From Niebla homalea (Eukaryota > Ascomycota > Lecanoromycetes > Lecanorales > Ramalinaceae), in assembly GCA_019925105.1 (NCBI GenBank), contig JAHGAU010000036.1, forward strand, positions 372,001 to 436,000: a stretch of DNA of 64,000 nucleotides, in the 5' to 3' direction. Positions 20,833 to 32,298 of the stretch are shown here, piece after piece. The translations under genes and the position numbers were made by a program. Under the pieces are notes generated by a model. That model saw only the letters and a program-made list of their open reading frames with translations, was not told where the DNA came from and did not search any database. Each line of letters opens with the position of its first letter. Within the stretch, counting starts at the first letter, position 1.

Positions 20833-21635
20833 CTATTCCTGGGCTTCCAATCTAATCAGATCCGCCACCAAATCAGGTTGACTCAGAGTGACCATGTGGC
20901 CCGCGGAACACGTCTCGATTTTAGCCTCAATCATTTTGGCTACTAGCTGCTGCATAGGCATTGGGGCCAGAACGTCATTCTCGCAGATGAGATAGACGCT
21001 GGGGATGCCTCTCCATCCACAGTATGTTATGTCAATGCCATCGCCCTCGGTGTGAGAGGGCTGCCATGAGAAATTGGCTATCGCCTTCTCTGCCACTGGC
21101 GACGGCACATCCCTCAGAAGTTTCTCCAGTGCTGTGCTGCAGAACATTCTTTCGCCCTGGAACAGATGGGCATTGGATGCTATCCTCTATCTGGCTCTGT
21201 GCTTGGGCAGAACCGCCAGAGTGTTGGTGGACCTACCTGGATCTCAAAGAACGGTTGATCATTCTGGTGCTTCGTTGCTACAGGAACGAGCGTTCCTGTC
21301 AAGAATATCATCTTTCGGACTCCGCCCTTCTTGTTGAGCGAGACCCGTTCTTTGCGGCCCAATCCTTGCACAGCTTCCGACGATAGAAAGCCACCAGCGG
21401 AGTGCGCTATCACAATGACATCTCGACCTTCCTCGACGTGGTTGTCGATGATAGCGTGAATGGCCTTGACATCGTCTACGAACGTCTTAATGGTTGGTGG
21501 AAGACTTCCTGTGCTAGGCGGCGCGACTACTGAGGTATAATAGCCATAATCAGATTCAAGCTTGGAGATCACAGGCGCGAAAATTGTGGGCCCTTCCCAG
21601 AAGCCTGGCACAAAGATGATTGTCGGCTCTGCCAT
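20833..21635 (-). CDS. Alpha/beta hydrolase-fold protein
   Basis: Two exons, 21635-21237 and 21186-20833, give about 250 residues; the intron (GTAGGT...ATAG) is phase 0. An in-frame ATG at 21677 is less likely than the one at 21635 (MAEPTIIFVPG). The nucleophile elbow is AHSAGG (Ser between His and Ala), and the oxyanion-type motif VPGFWEGP lies near the N-terminus. The catalytic His is probably in SAGHMVTLSQPD. This is the small fungal 'AB hydrolase-1' type; natural substrate unknown. It is transcribed divergently from the FluG-like gene, about 460 bases away, which could allow shared regulation. Confidence 0.85.
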
Positions 21636-22093
21636 GTTGAAGGACCGCTCTGTAGTTTTGACAGGTTTCCGATGCAATAAGTGGATGATGGTTTGGGACT
21701 AGCGAGCACTCCAATCTTGTACATCTCAGACTGGGATTTGGAGATGGCTTCGAAATGTGCTCAGTTCTCTATCTTATAATAGGGCTGCGTTGGCACTTAT
21801 GTACGTCAGCCTCACCCTTCGTGTCTCGCAATGTAGAAATATTCGCGAAACCGATGAGAGACAGGAGGCTCACGTGACCATAACTGACTCTGACGTCTTC
21901 GAGTCTGCGCGCTACCGCACACTCTCGGCCCTCGTACTAGCTGATGCCTTATCCTCCATCTTTCGTGGAAGATGTTGAACAGGGTCGAGTGCTTCCATGT
22001 CACAACGTTACAGGACATCCAGACCCTCAGATTAGCGGAAGTAACGATCCCAAACCGTTGGGCACAGAGCACTCTTGTGGTTTATTCTTTGTC
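21636..22093. other. Divergent promoter region, hydrolase / FluG-like
   Basis: No gene. It contains the palindrome listed at 21870-21877. The frame of the FluG-like gene is open upstream of its chosen start, but that part is not family-like. Confidence 0.55.
21870..21877. promoter_or_regulatory. TCACGTGA palindrome (bHLH/Cbf1-type core)
   Basis: A perfect 8-base palindrome containing CACGTG, midway between two divergent genes. CACGTG is the core bound by fungal bHLH factors such as Cbf1. Binding is inferred, not shown. Confidence 0.4.
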
Positions 22094-24909
22094 ATGGAAA
22101 CGCTCAGGCATACAATCTACTCAACACCCGTCATTGACCATCATGCTCACAATTTGCTGACTTCATCACACATTGGAAGACATGATCTGCTCTCTATCAC
22201 AAGCGAAGCATCAGGCCCAGCCTTAGAGCATTCGGAATCTACTTTAGCACATATACGTGCTGTGAGGCAATTGTCCAATATACTGAATTGCAGACCTACA
22301 TGGTCAGCTGTCCAGAAAGCCATTGAAGCGAGACGGAAGGATTCCAATGATGCATGGGCAAAACGGTGCTTTTCTGGTCTCGAGACGATACTCATCGACG
22401 ATGGCCTTGACCCTGAAGGTATCCACCCATACCAGTGGCACGATCGTTTGACCCGTTCACCATGCAAACGAATTGTGCGGATCGAGCGAGAAGCTGAAAT
22501 CCTCATTGACTATTTGCTGCAAAGTTTTCGAAAGCAACAGAAGAATGCCGACGACTTTCGCGAGAGTGTGGTTGGGCAATTCAAGGATATCATTAATGAT
22601 GCCATCCGTAACCCTCAAGTTGCGGGTTTCAAGTCTGTCGTTTGTTATCGGACTGGCCTTGCCCTGCCCCGCATCATGGATTTCCACAAGGCTGAAAAGC
22701 TCGAGATGATGTACTCGGATGAAAATATAACCTCCTTCGAGCGACTCGAAGATAGCGAGCTGGGACCTTTATTCATTCACATGGCTGCCACAATGATTTC
22801 TGGGGCAAAGTCTTATAAGCCTATGCAGTTCCATACTGGACTTGGGGATAATGACATCAACTTAGACCTATCAAATCCAGCTCACCTTCAGCCTTTCATT
22901 GAGACTTACCCCGATCTGAACATCGTCTTGTTGCATGCGAGTTATCCTTTTACTACTCAGGCTGGGTACCTAGCCAGTGTTTATAAGAATACATACTTAG
23001 ACATTGGAGAAGTGTTTCCTTTTTTGAGGTAAGGTCCTATCTCATTGTGCAATGGCTCCACTGAACATCTTCGCTGGCTGAAATTTTTCTTCTTCATAAA
23101 ATTGTACTGTTGTAAAGAAAGGGAGAAAGACTCACTCATACTCGTCACTTGACTAGAGTAGGAGTCAAAGCTTGCAGACAATTCTGACCAACGCATTAGC
23201 CAAGATGGACAGGAGAGAGTAATACGAGAAGCTTTAGATTTGTGTCCGTCACAGAAGCTTTTGTGGAGCACCGACGGTCACTGGTTTCCGGAAACTTATC
23301 TCCTAGCCATCGATCAGATTCGAGAAGGCTTGGATAAAGTCCTTGAAGAGTACGTTGCCCGAGACGCCATGACCATCACTCAAGCCAAGCAGACAGTCCA
23401 GGACCTCCTTTTCAATACTGCCAATACTCTGTACAAGCTGGATTTAGAACTTACGCCGCTTGGTTCACCGGAAGATTGTTCTGTCTCTCCTGCTCATGTC
23501 AGAAAGGATCCCTGGTCTCACAATCTACAAATCCTCGAATTATTCATTCAGAAGAATGAGTCTGTCAGATTCCTGCGATTACAATGGCTCGACTACACGG
23601 CAACGCCCAGAGCACGCGTCCTCCCAATCAACCAAGCCTTGAAATTGTTCCGAAAGCAGAAACTGCTTAGCATTTCAAAAGCTGCCTTGGGCCTACTCCA
23701 GACAGATGAGATATGTCAAGGGTTTTCGGCTACTGGATATCACGCACTCTATCCCGAATTCACAGGGCTACGATTGGGGAGCCGCGCCGGATATGCCACC
23801 GTTCAGTGCGAGTTTCGAGAGGAGGACGGCAAAGGTGAAGTGGATATCTGCCCCCGCACGCTGCTACGCCACCAAGTCGAGAAAGGGCATGCAAACGGGT
23901 TAGACTTTCTCACCGGCTTCGAGATAGAAGTAGTTTTCATGACGTATGACGTGGTTGAAGGAAATTTCGAATATGGCATGAGACCTGCCCATGACGGCGG
24001 TCACGCCTGGTCAACGTCTCGAGCGCTCCAGGGGGACCATATCATGGAGCTTCTGGAATCAATTGTTTTCGGGTTTGAGACGGCCGGTATTGAATTGGTC
24101 CAGTTCCATGCAGAGTCTGCTCCTGGACAATACGAATTCGTCCTTGGGCCACTACCACCGCTCGAGGCTGTCGACACCCTGATCGCAGCCCGCGAGATAA
24201 TATCATCAAAGGCATCGAACGCAGGCCTGCGAGCGACGATGTTCCCCAAACCCTTCCCTCAGTCCGGCGGATCTGGCGCACATATCCATCTTTCGATGAC
24301 ACCTGAAGACAAATGGCAGAACTTCTACGCTGGCGTACTCAAGAATCTGCAGGCCATCAGCGCGCTGCTGTACTCTAATGATGCCAGCTACGACCGGGTG
24401 GCCGATGGCGTTTGGGCGGGAAGCACTTGGATCGCATGGTATGTACCAACGTCTCACCGCCAGTTATGCTGCCTGCATCGCCGATGAACGATGGATGACG
24501 AGATTGCAAATCTAGGGGCCCACAGAATCGCGAAACACCCATCCGCCAAATCGAGGGCTCCCACTTCGAGATCAAGTGCAATGACGGTCTCTCGAATCCC
24601 TATCTCGTCCTCGCCGCCATCATTGGCATCGGCGTCCTCGGTATTCTCAGCGAAACACCACTGACGATGAAACCCTGCCTCGTCGACCCCAGTCAATTGT
24701 CAGACGAACAACGCAAGGATCTCGGGATCCGTGATAATTTTCCAACGGACATCAGGAGCGCGCTATCCCACCTACAGGGCGGCGTCTTACCAAGTGTGCT
24801 AGGCGAGAAGGTAGTAGAGACATACACCACGCTCAAACAGCATGAGCACAAGATGCTGAGCGGGATGGAAGAGCATCGGAGGCGGAATTGGTTGATAGAG
24901 CGGTATTGA
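22094..24909 (+). CDS. FluG-like fusion: amidohydrolase plus glutamine-synthetase domain
   Basis: Three exons, 22094-23028, 23200-24438 and 24516-24909, give about 855 residues, close to Aspergillus FluG. The N-terminal half is an amidohydrolase-2-type barrel, with an HxH metal site in VIDHHAHN, later His in QFHTGLG and LLHASYPF, and the Asp of LLWSTDGHWF. The C-terminal half is a GS-I-like domain with HAESAPGQYEF, SGAHIHLS and RQIEGSHFEIKCNDG. In Aspergillus nidulans FluG is needed for an extracellular signal that starts conidiation; related fusions occur across fungi. The start at 22094 was chosen because METLRHTIYSTPVIDHH matches the family's beginning. Whether it is the orthologue or a paralogue is uncertain. 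Confidence 0.9.
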
Positions 24910-25871
24910 AGCAACGTCTGTTCGGTCAGCCATTTCCTCGCTGAGCTAGCTCATCACCGCTCATCTGAAGCACCATACTCTCCGCAACATTTTCTCCCAA
25001 ACGCTCGTTCCCCACGATCATGCTTCATGAAAATCAAATGTGACCCGAGTACGACGGCAGGTCTTGCACCACCTACTTACCAACTTCTCGAATGAGGGGG
25101 GAGAATCATAAGCGGCACGCCTGCGTTCGTATCTTCTAGGAGCAAACGTGCGCCGTCTTGGAAACACAATCTCTTGACCTGGGGTCGTAATATGAGCGAG
25201 CCTTGTGTCCCAAGTTTCGACAAGGGAAACCAATCCTGTTTCGATGGCTGTGTTCGGTGGCTTTAGCAAGCTCTTTGACCCAATTTGACATTACCTCATT
25301 GTAGGGATCTTTCGGGCTGGTTTTCCTTTCGTCTACCGGGCAATGCCACTTGTTGGATGGGGATATCTGTGGAAATTCGATGTTGTTTGGATAATAATAT
25401 AGATACGAAGTCCATCGATGGGAAGCTCCACCAAAATCATGATGATACGGTCTCTTACAGAGGAGGTTTCTGCACGAGCTCGCATCCCCCCAGCACAAGT
25501 GACGAAAATTTATATCGTGATGCATTTGCTCGCAAAAGCGTATCGCGCCCTCAGATCTTGGCCCTGTAACCGCCACGGCAGCTTTCCCCTCCCCACCCAC
25601 ACTACCCACACCCCAAGACTTGCAGGATCCGAAATGGTCTCCAACGCAACGCACGAGCTGGTAAGAAAGGCATGATCGTTAAAGATTTCCATCATTGATC
25701 TCGTTACTATTGGTTACATCGCTTCGAAAAAAAGGACAGCCATGCAGGATGCCACGCTTACTTGCTCGCTTGCTCGCTTGCATCAAATGGCATCATAAAA
25801 GCCCCGTCACTCATCTCAGTGGAATGGCGTGATAATCTCCCGCTGTGGCCGCCGGCATCCACCCAATCCAC
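24910..25871. other. Gene-free stretch, about 1 kb
   Basis: No supported gene. A short CTTGCTCG repeat lies at 25761-25780. Confidence 0.55.
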
Positions 25872-27467
25872 TCATTCAGCTCCGACGCCCACCCATCTCC
25901 TGGGAACCTTCTCTTTGCCCCTCATATCAGAACGACCTGCCCCCTCACTTTTCACCCTCTGCCCACCCCCAATGTCCTCCCTTTGCACAGATTGCCCATC
26001 TGGTGGTGTCGCTGCGGCAGCCGCGGCCTGCCGGGCCGGCAACCACAATCTCGCCCTCCCCGGGCTCCCCTCCCCCAGTTTCCCGACCTTGCGCATATTC
26101 ATCTCCAGCACGATCACGCGCAGGAAATCGCTGTTCTCGCGCGGTTCCCGCTGTCGCGGCTGCAGCGATGAGGTGAGTGCGTCCTCGGTGTCGAGGCTCT
26201 CTCTGTTCAGCTCGGTGGGAGATGCTGATGATGCTGGTGATGAGGAGGGGGAGGAGGAGCGGCGCTTTCTATCATGGTCCTCTTTCGCTTGCTGTTTTGA
26301 GGAGATGAAGATAGGTGGACTCGACGCGTTGGACGAGCGCCGCTGGCCTGGTCGGTAGGCTTGCAGCTGGATCGAGGATTTGCATGACAAGGGTTCGGTC
26401 TCGGTATGGTAGTGGAGTTCTGCGGGTGATAATCTGATGGGATTGAGGTAGCGGCGGAGTGCTGGATCTGGAGGGTCTCTGGAGGGAAGAGGTCGCCGTT
26501 CGTCGGTGAAGGGGATGTCGATAGAAAAAACGGAGCGAGAGACGAGGTCGTCACGCTGCGGCAAGGGGCCGGTCAGATCGGAGATGGAGCGAGCGGCGGA
26601 CTTGATGGCGCGAAAGGAAGCCGTCAGATTTGATTTGAACGAGGTTTTTTGCCTACTGAGGAGGCTGGGTCGTGACTGGACTGGTGAAGAGTCTTCGACC
26701 TCCTCTTCCGAGACTTCATTGCTGCCAGGTGGTGGTAGCAGCGGATGATCGAATACACAATCTTCGCCCAAGGACGTCGACAGGCTTCGCCGCTTCCTTT
26801 CAAAGCGGTTGCCGTTGGAAAACTTCGGGGTTGTCGGTCCACTTGCAGAATCGCACGAGTCTCCATCTTCGGCAAGAGACGGCATAGACTCGGTGGACAT
26901 TGATCGAACGGACGAGAAGGGGCCAAGGGTGGTATCACTCTCGACGCTGACGCTCTCAAAACTGAAATCTTGCGGGGGCGTGACAAGCAGATCCCAGGTC
27001 TGAGGTCTTGTGGACGAGACGGATCTTTTGGAGCCCTTGCGAGCCTGCATCTGTCCTGGCGATCTTTCGATCGGTCTTGGGCGAGTGTCCGTAGCTGGCC
27101 TTCGTCCCGGTGAAGGTGTCGATGTCATGGCCAAAAACGCGGCGGTCGATGGCGGTGTGGCAGCAGGGTCGTGAGACCTGTTCAACGAGCTGGAGCCATT
27201 CCGCTCTCCCTTTCCTGCCGAATCTCCTCTCGAGCGAGCGCCATCATCTTTGGTCCTGGACTGAATGACCACAGGTTTCGATGGGGTCGCTGGTGAGGGC
27301 GAGAGGGCGCTCGAGAGCAGCGACGGCTTCTTTCCACCCACCTCCCTCTTCTCGAATGTCGCCGACGGCTTTCGATCCGATGTGGACTTCATGTGTTCCT
27401 TCTCTTGCCTTATCTTCGACGAAATGGGTGAGGAGCCGTACTTGTATGCCCTCGGCACCATCATCAT
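25872..27467 (-). CDS. Conserved fungal protein of unknown function, Ser-rich with a C-terminal motif
   Basis: A single exon of up to 531 residues; three consecutive ATGs begin at 27467. Most of the protein is Ser/Pro/Arg-rich and probably disordered, with many SP/TP sites of the kind phosphorylated by proline-directed kinases. The C-terminal part holds a compact conserved-looking motif, SDFLRVIVLEMNM followed by RKVGKL and then GRARLWLPARQ. I recall that motif from uncharacterised fungal proteins and know no function for it. No membrane segment, signal or catalytic motif is seen. The last 50 residues after the motif are low complexity, and the 3' end could be spliced differently. Confidence 0.75.
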   Translation of the reverse strand: MMMVPRAYKYGSSPISSKIRQEKEHMKSTSDRKPSATFEKREVGGKKPSLLSSALSPSPATPSKPVVIQSRTKDDGARSRGDSAGKGERNGSSSLNRSHDPAATPPSTAAFLAMTSTPSPGRRPATDTRPRPIERSPGQMQARKGSKRSVSSTRPQTWDLLVTPPQDFSFESVSVESDTTLGPFSSVRSMSTESMPSLAEDGDSCDSASGPTTPKFSNGNRFERKRRSLSTSLGEDCVFDHPLLPPPGSNEVSEEEVEDSSPVQSRPSLLSRQKTSFKSNLTASFRAIKSAARSISDLTGPLPQRDDLVSRSVFSIDIPFTDERRPLPSRDPPDPALRRYLNPIRLSPAELHYHTETEPLSCKSSIQLQAYRPGQRRSSNASSPPIFISSKQQAKEDHDRKRRSSSPSSSPASSASPTELNRESLDTEDALTSSLQPRQREPRENSDFLRVIVLEMNMRKVGKLGEGSPGRARLWLPARQAAAAAATPPDGQSVQREDIGGGQRVKSEGAGRSDMRGKEKVPRRWVGVGAE

Positions 27468-28862
27468 GAATATCCAGTCTCGTTGATGCCCTACCGATAA
27501 TCCTCGATACGGCCAAAGCGGAGGAATTGTGTGTAATAAAGTATTGAGCTGGATTGCTTCTGAGCGACATGCCTTGCACAGGCCTCTGTGCCACCTGGAA
27601 GTCGGCGATCATGTGTCAAAAGCAACAAGCGTCACTGTGCTGATGTGCGGTCGCGCTGTGTCAGACTCGTGTTGGGGAGTGAAAAGAAGATCAAGATGCA
27701 TACTCGGAAGACGAGGGTATATTGGAGTCACTGTCCGAGCGTCATTACCGTCCCTTGTCGGCGAGAAGTAGTAGAGAATGGGGCCTCGGGAGTGACGATA
27801 GATAGGGTCATATCCCAGGGCTCCGAATGGCCAAAGAGAGAACAAGGCGCACCGGCCAGGACCGTTGCAAATGATAAGGGGCACACGACCGGGGAGCGAA
27901 CGCCAACCAATCAGTAGGGGTGCTGGGGGTGCCGGGGGGTTACTGGGAGTGCCCAATCGGTATTAGTCGGAAACAAATATCCCGCAAGAGGTAGGATTGA
28001 AAGGCAAGCAGCCTTGTGGATCAGTGACTTCAGTGACTATGGTTGGGCTGACGAATTCAACTGATAAGAAGAAGTCCCGGGTGCGTGCCCAACCTATCCA
28101 GACCCCAGAGTCCAGAACGAATGACGGCCAGATGCATGGAAAATCTTGCATAAGCGCATCGTACAGGATATCAGGGATCAATAGCGTTGTCGCTCAGGCA
28201 CGGAGCCACGGAATGCAAGCTCCTAACCCCTCTGAGCATAACTCGGCGCATGGCTACAGCGGCGCATTGCCGCGGGCGAATTGCCCTTGAAGAATGCAGA
28301 TGCGCCTTGCTGAGACGGGCAGGTGCTGAAGTGCTTCTCTCTGGATGTCGGACATACATCCGAGAAATTCCATTCCCCAACACAAACAAAGGAAAGAAGA
28401 GAAATAATCGACAGTGTGCCGTCACTGGTGGTGAGTGCTGACTGATGATATTTAATATTGTGGCATCAGATTGTCTCCGAGGTAAAGTGCGGCTCAACGG
28501 TCTCCTCGGTATGACAGTCGGTCCATCATGTTTGTTGTTGGAACTTCATCCAATACCGAGTATACTCGTTTCGTACAGCTAATACTTACATAATGTGCGC
28601 CCTGACCTGCCTATTGCCGGACACCGCTAGCAAGAATGTGGCAAGTACTGAGAATCAGGGAATTGAATTGAGGAAACCTTAACCTAATCGTGGTGTCGCC
28701 CTCCTGTAGGGTGATCATCCGAAGTTCCGAACACGACAGTCGGATTGGAGTTGCTGGTCTGAGTGCCCCCAAAAGAGCGACTTCGGAAGGTATACTCACG
28801 TTGGCGTGAACCCTTTTCACACACGTTAGATCACTGATGTCCCACGTCGCGCAGACAATTGA
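27468..28862. other. Gene-free stretch, about 1.4 kb
   Basis: Only short frames on both strands without recognisable features. It lies upstream of the Ser-rich gene and downstream of LIG4. Confidence 0.6.
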
Positions 28863-31800
28863 TTACGTACTTTCTTCATCCAGCAACGTCTTTTCTTCCC
28901 AGCTCTGTTTCACCCACTCCATCCGTACAACACGAGGTAAGCGGCTGTCAAAATGGCTCATCTTACTCCTCAGCTCTTGGAGTCGACTTTGATCCTCTCC
29001 AATCACAACATGCGTTACCCCTGCTTTCAGGTCATCACTGATCCTGGCGCCAGCGAAGCAAGCAGTATTTTGGGTCATTATCCTTTCGAGGTCGTGGTTT
29101 GAACCAGAAGCCTTCATGGTGCCCTTCGCTGGCGACTTGTCAAAGTACAGCAGGAGTCCCTCAAACAACCAGCCAGGCAGCTCTCCGAATGTACGACCAT
29201 GATCCTCCAATTCACGCCGAAATTCCGTCGACTCGAATTTCCGCTCAAATTTGGTAGGCATCTCATTGAAAATAAGTTTGAGCTCCTCGATGGTGGTGTC
29301 TCTTGTATAGCTGTCACCATAGATATCTACATTGCTCTGAGGATTAGTCTGGCTGTCTGCCTTAGTATCAAAGATGTGCTTCGGTTCGAAAGGTAAGAGA
29401 AAGGTAGGGCGTCCACCATCTGCCTCGCTCTGCTTGATGTTGTCGAAGAGCCATGATGGTCGTATAAGATCGGTTTCTCTACGCTTCATAGCAGATGCAA
29501 CTGACACAGACTTATGGTCGGCAAGACAGACCGTATCTGCTTTCCTCGCATTTTGCACGATACTGCCTCCATGTGCTTTGATCATCTGCTCCATTTCACT
29601 CTTGGACTTCTTGTTCGGCTTTTGAGAGCCTGTCATGACATAGAATTCAAGTCCTTTGAATATTTTGGCCTCTGATGGCTCGAAGGGATTCCCCTCAAGA
29701 GTCTCGCTCCCTGCTATCTTCAAGGGTTTTTTCTTCGACGTGCGCTGTCGCTTCCTCCTGGAATCGTCAACTTGGAACGTCTTGGTTTTTCGCTCCGTTT
29801 CCGCCTCCATCCTCAATTTCTGGAACCCGGACAAGGACAAAGCATTTTCCCAAGTGCGGTCATCTCTAAGCCTCTTGAAGCGCGGAAATCGTAAGGTGAA
29901 TCCAGTTTTGAATAGATCCGTGCTTGCAATGCTGGAGGCTTTGATCTCAATTACTACAGAGTCACTCGGCAATATCCACTCGTCTGGCTGTTCGAAGAAT
30001 CGGCCTCCACCGCATGCCAGTACCATATACTTGAGCGGTGGTTTCTTGGGATCAAACTTCTTCCACTTGCCATCGGTTTTGTGCCTTATCGCTGCATAGT
30101 CGGCGCTCGTGAAACCGCCTCCGACCTTCATAAAGGAATAGAATTGCATGGGATCTGCACCTGCAGCAACGTGATTCTCATCTACTCGCAAGCCACACAT
30201 GAAGCTGGAAAGCTTGCCGCCTCGATGGCCCGATCCATAGTACCCACCGATAATTACGAGATCCAAGTTCTCTCCAAATTCATTCATGTACTCTGGTTTG
30301 ACTTTCATCCAGTCGTCGTTGCGGTCATTCAGTCGATACGATGAACGCGGATTTTTGAGGACCAGGCCTTCCGAAGCTTCTTGGACGACCTTGCGGAGGA
30401 GCGGGTCAATCTCAGAAACACTCTTCGCTTCTACGTAGGCATGGATCTCAAGCCTTCGCGGAACAGTTTTCACCGCTCTCTCTAATGCGCTCCTGCGGTC
30501 GCGAAGTGTGTAATTGGTCAGTACTGTTCCGTTCAGATACAGAATGTCAAAAACTCGGAAAAGCGGCCTCCAGCCCCTTGAAAATGGGTTGGCTTGTTGT
30601 TCCTTTGCGGCAGTCTTCAGCGTGCCAAAGGGCACCATCAGGTCTTCGCCCATGTCCCAGGTAATCATTTCGCCGTCCAAGATGATATTGTCCACTCCGT
30701 CATCAAAGGCATCTCTGAGATGGCGCGTCAGCGCCGAATTGTCGTCGTCAAATCCATGGCCGTAGAGGTAACAGTAGTCTTTGGCTTTGCGAGACCAAAA
30801 TCCAAACCTCTTTCCGCCTGGCGTTTCTTCGTCTTCGATCATGTGAAGCTGCATTCTTTCCCCATCAAGTTTTTCCTCGATCCAGAAAGTCTGATCGTCT
30901 TCAGTCGGCTGCATCTTAGCCACCATTTTTTCGAATGAGTGCATTTGAAACTGAGCCAACTGCGGCTGAAAGCAAGACATGAGGGTGACACCACGATCCT
31001 CACCGCCTAAGCGGACCTTTGGATCAGGTAGCTCCCAGCAGACTCGCCGTAGATTGGAACAGATGTTGAACAGACTTGCTGCATCAGGGTGCCAAATCTC
31101 GAAGATGGTCTTTTCAGAGGCCCCTATTTTCATTTGGCGCAAGATGATACGAATCAGCCATTTCAATTCTTCGGGGCTCATGCGCCGATAGAAGTCGGAA
31201 AAGATCTTGACCTGGACCTCCTGCTTGCCTGTCGCAGCGAGCTGGTCCAATAGGTCATTGACCTCACCAATCGTCATTGTCCCCGGCCTAGACAACATAG
31301 GTCTCTTCGAGATGACCTCGTAGCAACGACCAGCAAAATCGCCTGCCATACGACTGGCAGTGGTCTGGCCAGGCAGCTTCCAATTACGTAGGGTAGTAGC
31401 ATCTTCCGAGTCCTTGTGTATCTTCATGACTTGTATCAGTAGCTTGGCAATGATGCTTTCTTTCAGACCATACATTGGTCGTTCCCGATCCTTTTCGGGA
31501 AGGATGAGACGAAAGGCTGGATGGATATCGTTGCCCACCTCATTTCTCCACCGTGAGATGAAACGCTCGACGATATTGTGGCGTATCTCATGAGGGTTCC
31601 TAGATGAGGGGCCATTAGGACCTACACGCCTTCGAGGGACTACAGGCCCTGCAGGCTTCTTCTTATTGTTGTTAAGAGGATTAAACAGGTTCTCATAGAG
31701 TTCATGGAATGGCAGTGTTTTTGCATGGTTCCTAGGCCGATCAGGGTATCTTCCTTTGGGTCAGGATCATGCTATAGCAAAGACGCAATAGAGGGTAATG

Positions 31801-31888
31801 GTGCTCACTTTTCGTCTAGGTCTTCTTGCACCAGCAGCGCCTCCTTTTCCCCCACATCCTCCATCTTAACGTCGGCGTCTTGAGCCAT
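28863..31888 (-). CDS. LIG4: DNA ligase IV (non-homologous end joining)
   Basis: Two exons, 31888-31809 and 31749-28863, give about 988 residues, normal for fungal Lig4. The intron (GTGAGC...GGAAG) joins DLDEK to YPDRPRNH in phase 2. An N-terminal DNA-binding domain (to about residue 300) is followed by the adenylation domain, with motif I EEKLDGER; the nucleotide-accepting Lys is near residue 320. Then come motif IV-like EGLVLKNP, motif V (WMKVKPEY), the OB fold (GFTLRFPRFKRLRDD) and two C-terminal BRCT repeats (FKGLEFYVMTG... and CFAGARISDDL...). The linker between the BRCTs should bind Lif1/XRCC4. Lig4 seals double-strand breaks in the nucleus. Confidence 0.96.
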
Positions 31889-32298
31889 CACCGAGATTAA
31901 AGGTGTACAGGTATGAACAATGCGAAATGATCATGGTATTGAGAAGTGTCAAGGTTGACAGTGCAAAGACGGACGTCAGAACCGACACCACCAGGCACCA
32001 GGTAAGTAAGTCCTGGAGACGTTTGGTCCAATTTTAACATTGTTCCAGAAGTCTCGCATCGTCTCGGGCAATACTGCTTCCACGTTTTACCTGAAAAAAA
32101 GATAGTTGAATTCGCGTTTTACCTGGAGGGGTAAAATCCCGGTTTTTGCGTATCACGTGATTTATAGAATATGTTTTGTAATTTGCGCCATTGATCCACA
32201 AAGTAAGCCTTGTTCCTCCATCCACACATTATTTCTGGGCAGCTAACCGGAGATGTTCTGGGATCTCACTCTCCCATTTTCACGCTCTTTTGTGTGTG
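31889..32298. other. Divergent promoter region, LIG4 / EH-domain gene
   Basis: About 410 bases with no gene; the promoters of both flanking genes must be here, including the palindrome at 32153-32160. Confidence 0.6.
32153..32160. promoter_or_regulatory. TCACGTGA palindrome (bHLH/Cbf1-type core)
   Basis: Perfect 8-base palindrome about 140 bases before the start at 32299 and 265 bases before the LIG4 start. Regulatory role inferred from sequence only. Confidence 0.4.
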
